Shown here piece by piece: positions 38,258 through 48,801 of a DNA stretch of 64,000 bases. This stretch comes from Trichomonas vaginalis G3 (taxonomy: Eukaryota; Parabasalia; Trichomonadida; Trichomonadidae). The DNA is taken from NCBI RefSeq assembly GCF_026262505.1, contig NC_067205.1:18535645-18599644 (forward strand), written 5' to 3'. Every line of letters starts with the position of its first letter. The stretch's first letter is position 1. The position numbers and the translations under genes are program-made. Below the pieces are notes generated by a model that was not told where the DNA came from, made no database searches, and worked only from the letters and a program-made list of their open reading frames with translations.

Positions 38258-40714
38258 ATGGGTGTTGAAGAATCAATTGTTCGGGCATTTATACAGAGAC
38301 CTGTAATTGAACTAATCGATAAAGGTGTCAAAGAATTGCCAGACTATGTAAATGTCCAACTCCCTTGCACAGAAATCAACCTAAAAGGAAATTTTATTCC
38401 TTGGCTACCAAGTGATCTGAAAAACCTAGTGCGACTGTGCTTATCACGAAATAGTTATATCCGGCTTCCTCCGCCACTTGTTTCTGCAATTTTAACATAT
38501 TCTAATCTTGAAGTTCTCGATCTTTCATATAACAGCTTAACTGATATTGGAACATTGCTAAACAAAATGCCATCATTACGAACAGTTAATTTATTTGGAA
38601 ATAAACTTTCAACAATCAGATTTGAAAAGTCAAAAATAGAAAATATGGATCTCGGAAACAACAATCTAACTCAATTCCCTGTCTGTCCAGAAACTATTAC
38701 CAATTTAACTCTCGATAACAACAAAATTAATCAAATTGAAATCAAACAATCATTAGAAAAGCTGAAAAAGCTTTGCGCCTCCAATAATCAGATGATAACA
38801 TTTAACATTTTAAGTCTACTTCCCATTTTACTGATTCTTGACGTAAGTTATAACCAATTGACAACATTACCAGCTCTTAGTAACGTAGTTCCGAAACTTA
38901 GAGTCCTAGATATCACTTCTAACATGTTCCCTGATATACCAGATTTACCAAGAACAATTATCGAATTAAAAGCTTCATATAACAAACTTCGAGTAGTTCC
39001 TGATTTCATCAAATCGCTTTCTACTGTTAATATTATCGATTTCTCACATAATTACATAAAAACTGTTGATCAATCCCAAATTCCTACATATTTGGTTCAT
39101 TTCAGACTTCAGGACAACTGTTTGGAGGATGTTTCTTTGCCTAGCATCGGCGGAATTGAAAAAATTTTATGTATGAAAAATCAATTATCTGAAATTCCAA
39201 ATGTAGGCTCTCCAAACTTGGCATCTGAGTTCTTTTTATCTCAGAACTGTATTAGAACTATCAAAATGACATCTTTCTCAAAGCTTGTGACGAAAATTGA
39301 TTTAACTAATAATAAGCTTAAAGAAATTCCACGAGAACTATTTGCATTACAGAATTTAGCATATTTATTCCTTAGCGGTAACAGAATATCAAAAATCCCT
39401 TCATCAATTGGAAAATCTCAAATTATATTTTTGGCAATTTCAGGAAATCAGCTCAAGCGTCTTCCAAAAAGACTCCCACCAACATTAGAATACCTTTTAG
39501 CCTCAGATTGTAACATTTCGGAAATTCCTGAAATAATTTATAAACTTGAAGACCTCCAAGAGCTTGATTTGTCACATAACCATATATCTATTGTTCCATC
39601 ATTGCCAACTGTTAAAAAATTAATGCTAAATGATAATGAATTAACAGAATTTCCAGTAGATATTCCTGAATGCGAGTATTTGGACGTTTCTTGCAATAAA
39701 ATCCAGCAAATTCCTCATGAAAATAAGACACCAATGCTTAAATACCTTGATTTAAGCAGTAATCAGCTAATTGAGTTTAATTCCGAAATGAAATTCGAAA
39801 ATCTCCGAATTCTTAAGCTTCAATTCAACCGTATTTCATCTCAATTAGACTTATCTAACTTCCCCAAGCTTTCCCAAATAGATTTGTCCTCAACAAATGT
39901 CACATTTAAAGAATCTCCTCCTCCAGGGCTGATTGTTTGTTCTCCAGAGAAGAAACTGGACAAGAACTACTTCATTCGCTACTCCAATCCAGATACAGCA
40001 TGCGGATATGCCTCAACTCTTGGAATCCGACAACTTCGAGAAGATATCGCAATTGCACAAACATTTTTATTGAATGGAATTAATTTATATGGCATTGTTG
40101 ATGGAAGGAACTACGACAAATCCCATGTTTTCGTTGCGAACCAGATTGTCAGACAAATTCTCGAAGAAGATGACATTACAAACGAAATTGTTATCTCCCG
40201 TGTTGCAAAGGCTGTTGAGAAAAGCTATTGGTCGGAAATGAAGAATCCTGGTTCGATTGATAACAAATTCTCTGTTCCTGAGTACGCTTTTGTCCTAACG
40301 CATAAGAAAGATGCTATTTTCTGTGCATCTGGAAACATAAGAGCTTTAGTTATTGGTACTTCAACGTTTGAAGTTGAATCTACTTTAGTATTCGGTACAC
40401 CACAGTTGGGAGTTTCGTTAAATAGGTCATACGGAGTTTTCTCTGGCCCAACAACGATGTCTATTGGTCGAAATGAGGTTTATTCGAAAGAAATAAATAC
40501 AAATGCGACAAAAATTTCATTGAAGGATGGAAGATGGTTGCTACTTCTTTCTGCTGCTGTAAGAGACCATTTAACAGTGAAAGATATTATTTCTTTGTCA
40601 GAAAAAGCAAAAGATGCAAATAATTTTGCTCAAAGAATAAGAGATGCAACATACTCCGCCCTAAACTGTGATAATATTACAGTAATTGTTGTAGATCTTG
40701 AAAAAATGCCTTGA
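38258..40714 (+). CDS. Host: leucine-rich-repeat protein with C-terminal PP2C-like domain
   Basis: About 818 residues from the ATG at 38258 (MGVEESIVRAFIQRP). Residues about 30-550 are some twenty LRRs (LEVLDLSYNSLTDIGTLLNK, LAYLFLSGNRISKIPSSIGK). From about 570 there is a PP2C-type domain (PDTACGYASTLGIRQLREDI, INLYGIVDGRNYD, FCASGNIRALVIG, NCDNITVIVVDL). The usual metal-site text D-G-H-G is DGRN here, and the usual ASDGLWD position reads LSAAVRDHL, while the final DN is kept. So it probably binds rather than dephosphorylates: a pseudophosphatase, as seen in LRR-PP2C and cyclase-associated proteins. The frame is intact. Confidence 0.8.
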   Translation: MGVEESIVRAFIQRPVIELIDKGVKELPDYVNVQLPCTEINLKGNFIPWLPSDLKNLVRLCLSRNSYIRLPPPLVSAILTYSNLEVLDLSYNSLTDIGTLLNKMPSLRTVNLFGNKLSTIRFEKSKIENMDLGNNNLTQFPVCPETITNLTLDNNKINQIEIKQSLEKLKKLCASNNQMITFNILSLLPILLILDVSYNQLTTLPALSNVVPKLRVLDITSNMFPDIPDLPRTIIELKASYNKLRVVPDFIKSLSTVNIIDFSHNYIKTVDQSQIPTYLVHFRLQDNCLEDVSLPSIGGIEKILCMKNQLSEIPNVGSPNLASEFFLSQNCIRTIKMTSFSKLVTKIDLTNNKLKEIPRELFALQNLAYLFLSGNRISKIPSSIGKSQIIFLAISGNQLKRLPKRLPPTLEYLLASDCNISEIPEIIYKLEDLQELDLSHNHISIVPSLPTVKKLMLNDNELTEFPVDIPECEYLDVSCNKIQQIPHENKTPMLKYLDLSSNQLIEFNSEMKFENLRILKLQFNRISSQLDLSNFPKLSQIDLSSTNVTFKESPPPGLIVCSPEKKLDKNYFIRYSNPDTACGYASTLGIRQLREDIAIAQTFLLNGINLYGIVDGRNYDKSHVFVANQIVRQILEEDDITNEIVISRVAKAVEKSYWSEMKNPGSIDNKFSVPEYAFVLTHKKDAIFCASGNIRALVIGTSTFEVESTLVFGTPQLGVSLNRSYGVFSGPTTMSIGRNEVYSKEINTNATKISLKDGRWLLLLSAAVRDHLTVKDIISLSEKAKDANNFAQRIRDATYSALNCDNITVIVVDLEKMP

Positions 40715-41671
40715 TTTATTTAATATTAATATTATCTTTGGAATTTTCAAAGATTTCCAGTTAATTGTATAATATTTTATCTTTATTTTATATATAAAAA
40801 GTCATGTTATACTACATATACTTTTCTACAATGCATTTCTCCTCATTTTGTTGTATTTCATTATCTAGAGTAATAATTTCGGAATATTACTTGATTATTT
40901 TTATTATTGATTACAATAATAGCAAGATTTAACATCAAAATACCCTCAATTTGAGGGTACATGTTTACTATTTTTCAAAGATTGCAATAGTTTTTCTATG
41001 AGCCCTATTGATTAGATCATATAGGCACTATTCTTCAAGCATTTTTTCCTTTAGGATAAAAATGTTTCAAACTGAAGTGAAGTTTCTCCATTTTCTGCCA
41101 TTCCTGCCTTTTGTCTTAAAATTATGATAGCAGCTAATCCTTTTCATAAATTATTTAGCAACATCTTATGCATATATGAGATATTGTTAAATGATATTAT
41201 AGGAACGAGAAAACTCCGTGGCGAATCCAGTAGTACAGATGAGAAATTGTTGATGATTTTGGAGAATTCTTGGTATGAGATATTACAAGAATTCAATTCC
41301 CTGATTAGAAGTGATTAAGAGATTCGCCCTGGTAGAAAAGAATATTGATTATTATAAGGTCGATGAAAAAATGAGCGTTTTTAAAAAACCGCCGTTTGAG
41401 AGGAAAATTGAGAGCCCCGATGTATACTTTTTGACATTGTCAAAAACTTTGAAAGGACTAAAAATTTTAGTGTCAGAAAGTTTACAAATGTATACTTTCT
41501 GACAAACAGACTCTCAGAAAGTACTCAAACTGCGGTTTTTAATTTCCGCACTTTTTTTGGCGACTTTATTTCAATTCATTTAACATTTTTATTATTAACT
41601 AAGATTCTAGATTTATTGGTTTCAGTAATTTTCAATAAAATGTAATGTCCCCCAAAATTAGCTAAAAATTT
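40715..41671. repeat. Host spacer with small inverted-repeat element
   Basis: Two short frames (41124-41318, 41311-41502) may be remnants of a gene but show no family. A small element at about 41381-41546 has ends AAAAACCG(C/C)CGTTTGAG and its near inverted copy, plus an inner hairpin (GTCAGAAAGTTTACAAATGT... pairing with ACTTTCTGAC). ACCCTCAATTTGAGGGT at 40942-40958 is another hairpin. Confidence 0.4.
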
Positions 41672-42613
41672 TAGGGGTTGCGAGTGCGGTACATTTTAGG
41701 AAAAATGACATTTTAACTTTACAAAGTTTACATTTGTAAAATGACATTTTTGCCACTTGTTTGCCAATACCCAAAAAAAGTTTGGCGCCAAATCGCAAAA
41801 GTGTCATAATCTCATGGTGGACCACAGCTGGTGTCGCCGCCGACTATCTACTTGCTGGAATGCTACGCAGCCTTTGATCTGGCCAATCATAGTGCTGTTC
41901 CATCCACATCAGCAAGTGATTTCGGCTGGAGATCTCCAATGGGTCTTCGAGTAAAAGTACATTCTCTGATACATAAATTGTCAGAGACTATAAGTACACT
42001 ACATTAGGACAGAGTTCTTCCGAAGCCTCTCATCAAATGAGAGACTTCGGAAAAACTCTGTCCTCTTCGATTAATTACAGAATCCTAGGCCTTTTGGGAA
42101 CTAGGAAAGTGTAGTAAGAGTACTTTAAGGCAATGCTCATTTCGTAATGAACATTGCCCATTTCGAGTCAACTTACATCCATGACCCTCAAGGGTTCAGG
42201 GAGTAGTACTGTAGTCCATGAGAGCAATAACGTATAACTAATATCGCCAGAAGCACAACAATTACGCAGCCTAGCTACGCTATCTTAGCAGCTAGGCTGC
42301 ATAGATATTGTGCTTCTGGCTTGCAGAAACCTCATGGAAGACCCATTGGAGATCTCCAGCCGAAATCACTTGCTGATGTGGATGGAACAGCACTATGATT
42401 GGCCAGATCAAAGGCTGCGTAGCATTCCAGCAAGTAGATAGTCGGCGGCGACACCAGCTGTGGTCCACCATGAGATTATGACACTTTTGCGATTTGGCGC
42501 CAAACTTTTTTTGGGTATTGGCAAACAAGTGGCAAAAATGTCATTTTACAAATGTAAACTTTGTAAAGTTAAAATGTCATTTTTCCTAAAATGTACCGCA
42601 CTCTAGGGGTTGC
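41672..42613. mobile_element. Mutator-like MITE with 267-bp terminal inverted repeats and 10-bp target duplication
   Basis: The element is 41682-42603 (922 bp), flanked by TAGGGGTTGC at 41672-41681 and 42604-42613. The arms 41682-41948 and 42337-42603 are near-perfect inverted copies beginning GAGTGCGGTACATTTTAGG. Long terminal repeats with a 9-11-bp duplication are typical of Mutator-like (MULE) elements, which are known in Trichomonas. Matching frames in the two arms are only mirror images, not genes. The 390-bp centre holds strong hairpins (42007-42063 and 42246-42320). Non-autonomous; the perfect duplication suggests it is recent. Confidence 0.9.
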
Positions 42614-43181
42614 TAATGACAGAAACGTGATATTTGAATGGGGCTTCCGTTTTTTGTCTCATACCTATAATATATGTTCTATTTCTGATTATCTTTCGAT
42701 ATATCATAAATTTAATCTTTTTTTGGAAGCAACAAAATTTCGGATTTCCTAAAAATTAATCAAAACTTTAATATAGAAATAGCATATGATTTTAATGCGA
42801 TTGCACAAGGATTAAAAAGAATTTTGGAAGGCATAAAAAATTGTGATGTTTACAATTTATTTTGACACTCAATGAGCTTTTAAAAAAATTGTTTTTAAGA
42901 CTAAAAATTAAGTTTATTCAAACAACAATGATACAAATAGGTAATTTACTTAGTATATTTTTATCTCCCTCAAGCTCGAGTCTCGATTTCTTCTTTGAGC
43001 TCGAGATTGAATAGTATAATCTAGCCAAAGTAGTAGGATATGACGGGTTTAGTGACTTTTTTTGTTACATCTATATATAGACGATGCATTAAAATATATT
43101 TATTTATAAATCATTAAAAAATTAACATTAATTTTAAAATAATTTATTTTTTTTATCTTTTATAAAAGAAGCTATATATAG
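42614..43181. other. Spacer left of P2
   Basis: No gene and no recognisable P2 terminal repeat. A GC-richer hairpin-like stretch around AGCTCGAG (42973-43010) stands out. The last 60 bases are very T-rich and lead into the first P2 gene. Confidence 0.4.
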
Positions 43182-43772
43182 ATGATGTCAGATATTCCGC
43201 GATTAATTAAACATTGTTTAAATCCTGAATGGGTTAAACTTCAATTTAAAAATGAAGATTGTGAATTATTAAATGAATATGAAAGCCAAAATAAGCTAAT
43301 GAGGTATAAATATAATGATAAAGAATATTTAATTTCATGGAATCAATGGAGTCATAATCAAAGACCTCATAAACGAGAAGAAGAAATTGAAAATAATGAA
43401 ATGGAAATCATTGATGACATTAAAGAGGATGGAATTCCTAAATTTTGTAGAAAAACCTTTAGAACTAAGTTAGGAGCATATAAACGTAGAGTATTAAATC
43501 CTGAATATCTTAAACATCAATTTAAAAAGGAAGACTGTGAATTATTAAACGCTAATGAATATGAAAATGCTAAATCAAAACTGAGATATAAATATATTGG
43601 AAGTGATGAAAGGTGTAAAGATAAAGATAAAGTTTATTCAGTTTCATATAATAACTGGCGCACGTTAGGGATAAGAAAACATTTAGGAGATTATGGGAAA
43701 TGTTCTGAATTCTTTAAATCTAGTATATACGAGAGAGTAAAAGAAATCAGAAATAATTATTTTCATGAATAA
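43182..43772 (+). CDS. P2: uncharacterised protein with a duplicated ~60-residue domain (196 aa)
   Basis: Looks whole. Two related units: CLNPEWVKLQFKNEDCELLN ... LISWNQW (about residues 12-56) and VLNPEYLKHQFKKEDCELLN ... SVSYNNW (about 105-160). No family recognised. The doubled unit with conserved NPE, F-K-x-ED-CELLN and terminal Trp suggests a binding module. First gene of P2, preceded by a T-rich tract. Confidence 0.5.
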   Translation: MMSDIPRLIKHCLNPEWVKLQFKNEDCELLNEYESQNKLMRYKYNDKEYLISWNQWSHNQRPHKREEEIENNEMEIIDDIKEDGIPKFCRKTFRTKLGAYKRRVLNPEYLKHQFKKEDCELLNANEYENAKSKLRYKYIGSDERCKDKDKVYSVSYNNWRTLGIRKHLGDYGKCSEFFKSSIYERVKEIRNNYFHE

Positions 43773-43838
43773 AAAATAAACTTTAAAAATTCATGTCTTA
43801 CATTTTTGAATAATTTATTTTTTTTTAATTCGTAAGAA

Positions 43839-44312
43839 ATGAGTGAATCAAAATTCGTGACTGTGAATCAATTAATGGATAAACTTTCACCAATTCTCAC
43901 CCATGTTAAACAAGTAGACGTTTATTTTGATGATTGCATACAAAGTTTATTTTATAAAGGTAAGTTTAATATTAAACCTATTGCTTTTGCATTTGATGGT
44001 AAATTAATCGAAAATTCAAAAATTTGGGAATTAATTCCGGATATTGAATTTATAACAAATATTAAGGATAAATGGTTTAAACAACAAAACCACTTCACTA
44101 AAGTTCTTTGTAGATTAATGATTAAAACTGAGGAAAAAGAATTTAACGGGTTTAAATATCATCCATGTAAAATTTTAGAACTTGGTAACGAAAAACTTCA
44201 GAAAAAATTAAACGAAAGACTATCAAAAGATAGAGTTGAAAGAGTAAATAAACTCGCTAAAGGTAATGGTAATGATGAAGAAGAATTTGATGAGTTCAAC
44301 ATTGAACTTTAA
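43839..44312 (+). CDS. P2: uncharacterised acidic-tailed protein (157 aa)
   Basis: Looks whole. It starts MSESKFVTVNQLMDKLSPIL and ends DEEEFDEFNIEL. Start and acidic end resemble the P1 protein at 26905, suggesting a shared small replication or DNA-binding factor; similarity is weak. The T-rich tract TTTATTTTTTTTTAATTCG lies just upstream. Confidence 0.45.
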   Translation: MSESKFVTVNQLMDKLSPILTHVKQVDVYFDDCIQSLFYKGKFNIKPIAFAFDGKLIENSKIWELIPDIEFITNIKDKWFKQQNHFTKVLCRLMIKTEEKEFNGFKYHPCKILELGNEKLQKKLNERLSKDRVERVNKLAKGNGNDEEEFDEFNIEL

Positions 44313-44316
44313 GAAA

Positions 44317-44685
44317 CTAATGATTATTTGAATTTATGAAATCAATTATTTGATTCATTCTTTCTTCAATCTCTTCTATTCTTTTTGTTAAATCATCTAT
44401 TTTCATTAATGAGGTGATTCTTGATTGAGGAATAGATTTCAAACTAACCACTCCTTTTATTTTTGAAATTTTGAATCCATCAACTTTAAACATTTTATTC
44501 AATTTACATGTTGTCAATTCTTCAAATAATTTTTTATTATTAGCATAATAGTCATTAAATTCTTCAACAGATGAAAAAATTTTTATTTCAGTAATTGGTT
44601 TAACAACGTTTATTTTTTGTTGAACATTTTCACTTTCATTTATTTCTTCCTCCTCTGTTTCATTCATTTTTAAAATCGGTTTCAT
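44317..44685 (-). CDS. P2: small coiled-coil protein (122 aa)
   Basis: Looks whole. It has an acidic N-terminus (NETEEEEINESENVQQK), a central segment CKLNKMFKVDGFKISKIKGV, and a C-terminal coiled coil (IDDLTKRIEEIEERMNQIID). It converges with the 43839 gene with only a few bases between stops. Function unknown. Confidence 0.45.
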   Translation of the reverse strand: MKPILKMNETEEEEINESENVQQKINVVKPITEIKIFSSVEEFNDYYANNKKLFEELTTCKLNKMFKVDGFKISKIKGVVSLKSIPQSRITSLMKIDDLTKRIEEIEERMNQIIDFINSNNH

Positions 44686-44751
44686 TTATCATTAAATAAA
44701 AATTAGAATATAAGTGATGAAATATATTTTTTAATTAATATTAAATCAGAA

Positions 44752-44988
44752 ATGGCGGCAGGATTCTTTAAAAAATTATGGGATGGAATTAAGAAAGCTG
44801 CGGGTTGGGTTCATAAAAAGATTATTAAACCCATTGCAAACTTTTTGGCACCAGTAGCGAAAACGGCAGGAACTATCATAGGTGGAGTATTAGGTGCTAA
44901 AGCAGGTAATCCGGCGATGGGAGCACAAGCAGGTAACGCAGTTGGTGGAATTGCTGAAGGAATACTTAATAAAATAGGAGGTAGATAG
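44752..44988 (+). CDS. P2: amphipathic Gly/Ala-rich minor-capsid-like protein (78 aa)
   Basis: Looks whole. MAAGFFKKLWDGIKKAAGWV is a basic amphipathic helix, followed by a Gly/Ala-rich glycine-zipper-like stretch (GTIIGGVLGAKAGNPAMGAQ). This matches the look of membrane-active minor capsid proteins (adenovirus pVI/pX-like). Its start is related to that of the opposite-strand gene at 45264. Confidence 0.5.
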   Translation: MAAGFFKKLWDGIKKAAGWVHKKIIKPIANFLAPVAKTAGTIIGGVLGAKAGNPAMGAQAGNAVGGIAEGILNKIGGR

Positions 44989-45004
44989 TGGAAAAATAAA
45001 TATG

Positions 45005-45036
45005 AGATCCTATGGATCATCTCGCCGCTTAGCGGC
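45005..45036. repeat. Double-hairpin element
   Basis: GATCC-TAT-GGATC (45005-45017) and GCCGC-TTA-GCGGC (45024-45036), two 13-mers with 5-bp stems and 3-nt loops, between two convergent P2 genes. Confidence 0.6.
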
Positions 45037-45048
45037 TTAAAATTATTT

Positions 45049-45264
45049 TTATCTTAGTATCGGTTGTAGTCTTTGATAAACTTTTTCTCCTTTATTTAAA
45101 ACTTCTCTTATTGGGGCAGCTTTTGGTGTTATTGATTCAGCAACGTCACTAATTGCTTCTTTATTCTTAAATATCCAATTTGCCCCCTTCTTCAATGTTT
45201 CCCAAACTTTACTCGCTCCTCTTTTTACTCTATTCCACAGTTTCTTAAATATACCTGCAGCCAT
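45049..45264 (-). CDS. P2: amphipathic minor-capsid-like protein 2 (71 aa)
   Basis: Looks whole. MAAGIFKKLWNRVKRGASKV shares the MAAG-(F/I)-FKKLW start with the 44752 protein but continues differently (WIFKNKEAISDVAESITPKA), with no Gly/Ala-rich tail. Probably a diverged paralogue with a membrane- or DNA-binding role in a particle. Confidence 0.45.
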   Translation of the reverse strand: MAAGIFKKLWNRVKRGASKVWETLKKGANWIFKNKEAISDVAESITPKAAPIREVLNKGEKVYQRLQPILR

Positions 45265-45332
45265 AGTTGATTATTTCATAAAATTAAAAATTCATTTTCA
45301 TCTTTTAATTTTGATTTTTTATTTATTAATAA

Positions 45333-46965
45333 ATGACGACTAACTATTTGGTGCCAAACACTAAACCGATTAATGGAAATGTATTTCATTCATTCGAAAA
45401 GATAAATGAAATATTCGCAAAGAATGACGGTAGAAGATATTATAGAGAACTTGAAAGTTCATGCTATGACTCTGATGCTCCATATTTTGATGATAAACAA
45501 ACTCATTTAAGAATTACAAATCCGGCTCATGATGTGAACCAATTAGGTGACACATATATTAAACGCAAAGTTAAAGCAACTCTAGTTTCAAATAAAGCTT
45601 TCACATGTGATGCCGCTTTTAAATGCATGCGTTTATTCGTTGGTTACAAATCATCAAATCAAAGCTTTAAACAATTAGAAGTAGAAACCGAAAGAGGTGA
45701 TGCCGGTTATCTTCAGATGGATTGCGCCCGTGAATCTTTCGCATTTGCAACATATAAACCGAAATCAGAAAGGAAAGTTAAAAAGTTTGTTCATCGTTAT
45801 ATATAATGTTCAAAAATATGATAACTCAGTATGTGGTAAATATATTGACCCTTCAGAAGTTTTCAAGAAAGCAAATGAAGAAGTTGATGTCACTTTTGAT
45901 ATGATTATTCCGGTAAATGATTTGTTAGCATTTCAGGCGTTCGATGATTATCCTAAATCATTTGGTGATATCATTCTTAAATATTATGTTTTCAGGGATA
46001 CTTAGTATTTTGTCAGGTTGACCCGTTAAGAGTTGCTGATTTACAAAATTACGTTTATGAAAAGATAACTGATGAAAATTATGAAAAGATTATGAATCAT
46101 GTTTATAAATGATGCGCAAATTCCAACAAATTGGACTTCCTGCCAAATTAATTACAAGCTTAGCCGCTACAACTGCTGACGCAACAGTTGATGACGTTAT
46201 TATTTCATGCACAAGATGGAAGTTTTAGAGGATAAATGCATTACAACCAGGATACGGTTTAATTGAAGAATCAGTTAAAGCAATACCACGTTTATTCAGT
46301 AAGGAAGATCCATTCATGATTCCAGCTCAACATATTGACGTTCGTTCACTAAATGGAGGTTGCATCACTCCTGAAGGTATCAGCTCAGATTTCTCATACG
46401 CTCTTCATAATGTTACAGATGTTGTGTTAGCATTTCCGAAGAATGCAATGCAAAGAACAGTTTTAGAAAAATCCAATGCTTCGAGGTCTTCATGTCACTA
46501 TAGATTCCAGAAACTTCCCCGATCAAGCGATGACCACAGTGGGTGACATATTTCTTACACGTATGCTTCAAGCTTCTGATTTAGATGGAGTGAATGAATG
46601 CACAGAAGAATACGAGGACTCATTAACTAGAGCCACTGAATGCAGATGATGGCACGCCATTAGCTAGAACATGGAAAGACAAACTTCATTCTTATGCACT
46701 ATTCCAGTTCAAACGTGATGGAGCGGGTATATTCTTTGATGGATTAGAAACTTTCAACTCACAAGTTACAGTACAAGTGAAAGCTTATCCAATCATTCAG
46801 GGTGAAAATGAACTTACTGTTCAAAGGTGACAAATCCTCCTCATGTTTGGTTTACTAGGACTACATATTGGACATGGACACTGGATGAAGGTTTGAAATA
46901 TCATCCAACAGGTACACCACCACAGTATAGAAGTTCATATGAATGAAATATTGTATGATAGAAAT
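45333..46965 (+). pseudogene. P2: candidate major capsid protein, broken
   Basis: Starts MTTNYLVPNTKPINGNVFHS after TTTTTATTTATTAATAA. Beta-rich segments resemble Polinton capsids: an early KRKVKATLVSNKAFTCDAAF with FVGYKSSNQSFKQLEVE, a middle FDMIIPVNDLLAFQAFDDYP, and a distal FQFKRDGAGIFFDGLETFNS with TYWTWTLDEGLKYHPTGTPP. Length and position before the packaging ATPase fit. It differs strongly from the P1 capsid. Broken in several places. Confidence 0.55.
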
Positions 46966-46989
46966 TTTAAATTATAAATTTATTTTTGA

Positions 46990-47830
46990 TTAAATGGATT
47001 TAAATTCATACACTCCTTATGAAGAATTAGCAGGAGTATATAATACATCATAGATGATATGATTAATGAAGCATTGAGTGATAATAGAAATGCTCTATCT
47101 AAGGAAAAATTAATGAAAATTCCATAATTCTGAATGTTATTTAAATTCAATCACTGCAGCAATTGGTAAACAGAATAAAGGTAAAACATTAACGATATTA
47201 AAACAATTATCAATTATTGCTAACACTTCCCCCTATTCACATGTGTTAATTTATATCAACCGTTCAGGTTCACCTTCAGATGATACATTTGAATCTTTAA
47301 GCATTTAATCAAAATTCCAATTATTTATTTATCTATCACAACAAGAAAGAAGCAGAAGATTATTTAAAAAACTTTTTATAATGTATAAAGAATTATATAA
47401 TACAATCAAGAAGCAAGGATTAGAGGATAAAATTATTGATAAACAACGGGATGAATTATTTGAAACACTTTCTATTTCAAATTTTGATAGAGAATTTTTG
47501 CATTCACTCATTTTTCTAGATGATGCAGTGAAATCAAAACTAATAACAAACGAGAAATCATATTTTAATCAGTTATTAACTCAATGTCGACACATTCAGT
47601 GTTCATTCTTTATGGCTGTTCAATATTTCAAAGCATTAAGCACAAACATTAAATCAAATCTATCAACCCTTTTCATTTTCAGTGGGTTTAGTCGTCAACA
47701 GTTGAACGTTATGCTTTATCAAGTGAATTTACCAATGAGCATTAATGAACTTTACATACAATATCAGCAATTAGGTGAACATGGAAAAATAATAGTTGAT
47801 TTAAATAAAGGAAGTGTTAAATTTGATTAA
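46990..47830 (+). pseudogene. P2: DNA-packaging ATPase (A32/FtsK-HerA type), broken
   Basis: A Walker A-type motif (AIGKQNKGKTLTILK) near 47160-47200 and a Walker B-type stretch (FLHSLIFLDDAVKSK) near 47500, then HIQCSFFMAVQYFKALSTNI and STLFIFSGFSRQQLNVMLYQ, the order seen in packaging ATPases. It directly follows the capsid gene. Broken. Confidence 0.6.
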
Positions 47831-47870
47831 CTTTTTATAATTAATTTTTATTTTTTATTTATAATTAAAC

Positions 47871-48769
47871 ATGACAGAAATAGCAAATCTTCTACAGGTT
47901 CCATTAAAACAAGGAACAAACAAAAAGGGTGCATATAATAGAACTATGAAAGTTCCTGATGGAATGAAAGAATTAGTTCATATTGTTGCTGGTCTTCAAA
48001 AAGATGTTAAACAAATGAGAAACGTTTTAACATTACCAGAAGCTCAAGCATATGCCAAACGTCAAGGTCCAAATTGGGAAGCACACGAAGCAGACATTAC
48101 GGGTCCAAATGGAAAACCTGATGGTATAAATGAAGTTTTCATTACTGATGGTCAAGGTAAATTAAAGTCATAAATGGTTATAAATTAACTATAACTGATT
48201 ATCCTAAACGTAAAGCATATAATGAACGTTATCCTATGCAATTTGATGAAAATGGAAAAGCTGTTAAACAATACATTGGAGAAGGTGAAAATGGTCCAAT
48301 TTATTCATACCGTTATAATCCATATTCTTATTTCAATGAAGAATTAAATGCTATTGAAGAGGGACCGGATGGATTACCACGATATTCTAACCAGTTTGAT
48401 GGTCAATATGCAAATATTAGACCTGAAATTTCAGCTAAGAAATTCTTTAAAGTTGCTTTATTCGATCCAGTTTTCGCAAATGTTAAAGATGAACTTAAAC
48501 AGCAATTCCAACCAATTATAGTAGCAAGAATTGCATCAGGTGCTTTATCTCAAGCATTCAAAGATTTAATTAAGAAACCATTATATCAGCAACGAGGTTT
48601 AACTTATGATTTAGTTAAGGAATCAGATAAAAGAAAATTTGAGAAATCAGATGATTATAAGAATGCAATTAATGAATATATTCGGTCTATTAATTACAAT
48701 GAACCAGCTAAAAATCAACTTCAAGAACAAATACAGGGAATAATAGATTCAAAACTTCCGGCAAAATAA
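47871..48769 (+). pseudogene. P2: uncharacterised structural-type protein, broken
   Basis: Starts [20 protein letters not shown] after TTTTTATTTTTTATTTATAATTAAAC. The second part has YSYRYNPYSYFNEELNAIEE and a helical C-terminus (ALFDPVFANVKDELKQQFQP). No family recognised. It lies between the packaging ATPase and the SCCG gene in the rightward morphogenesis block. Confidence 0.4.
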
Positions 48770-48801
48770 AAGTTTAAATATATTTTTTTATTCGAATATA
48801 A

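Noticed and set aside
41757-42528. Two identical frames of about 65-78 residues
   Set aside because: They are mirror copies in the two arms of the Mutator-like MITE.
42636-42650. GGGGCTTCC left of P2, resembling the P1/P3 tip
   Set aside because: Only about ten bases match and the hairpin and A-run are missing, so it is not accepted as the P2 end.
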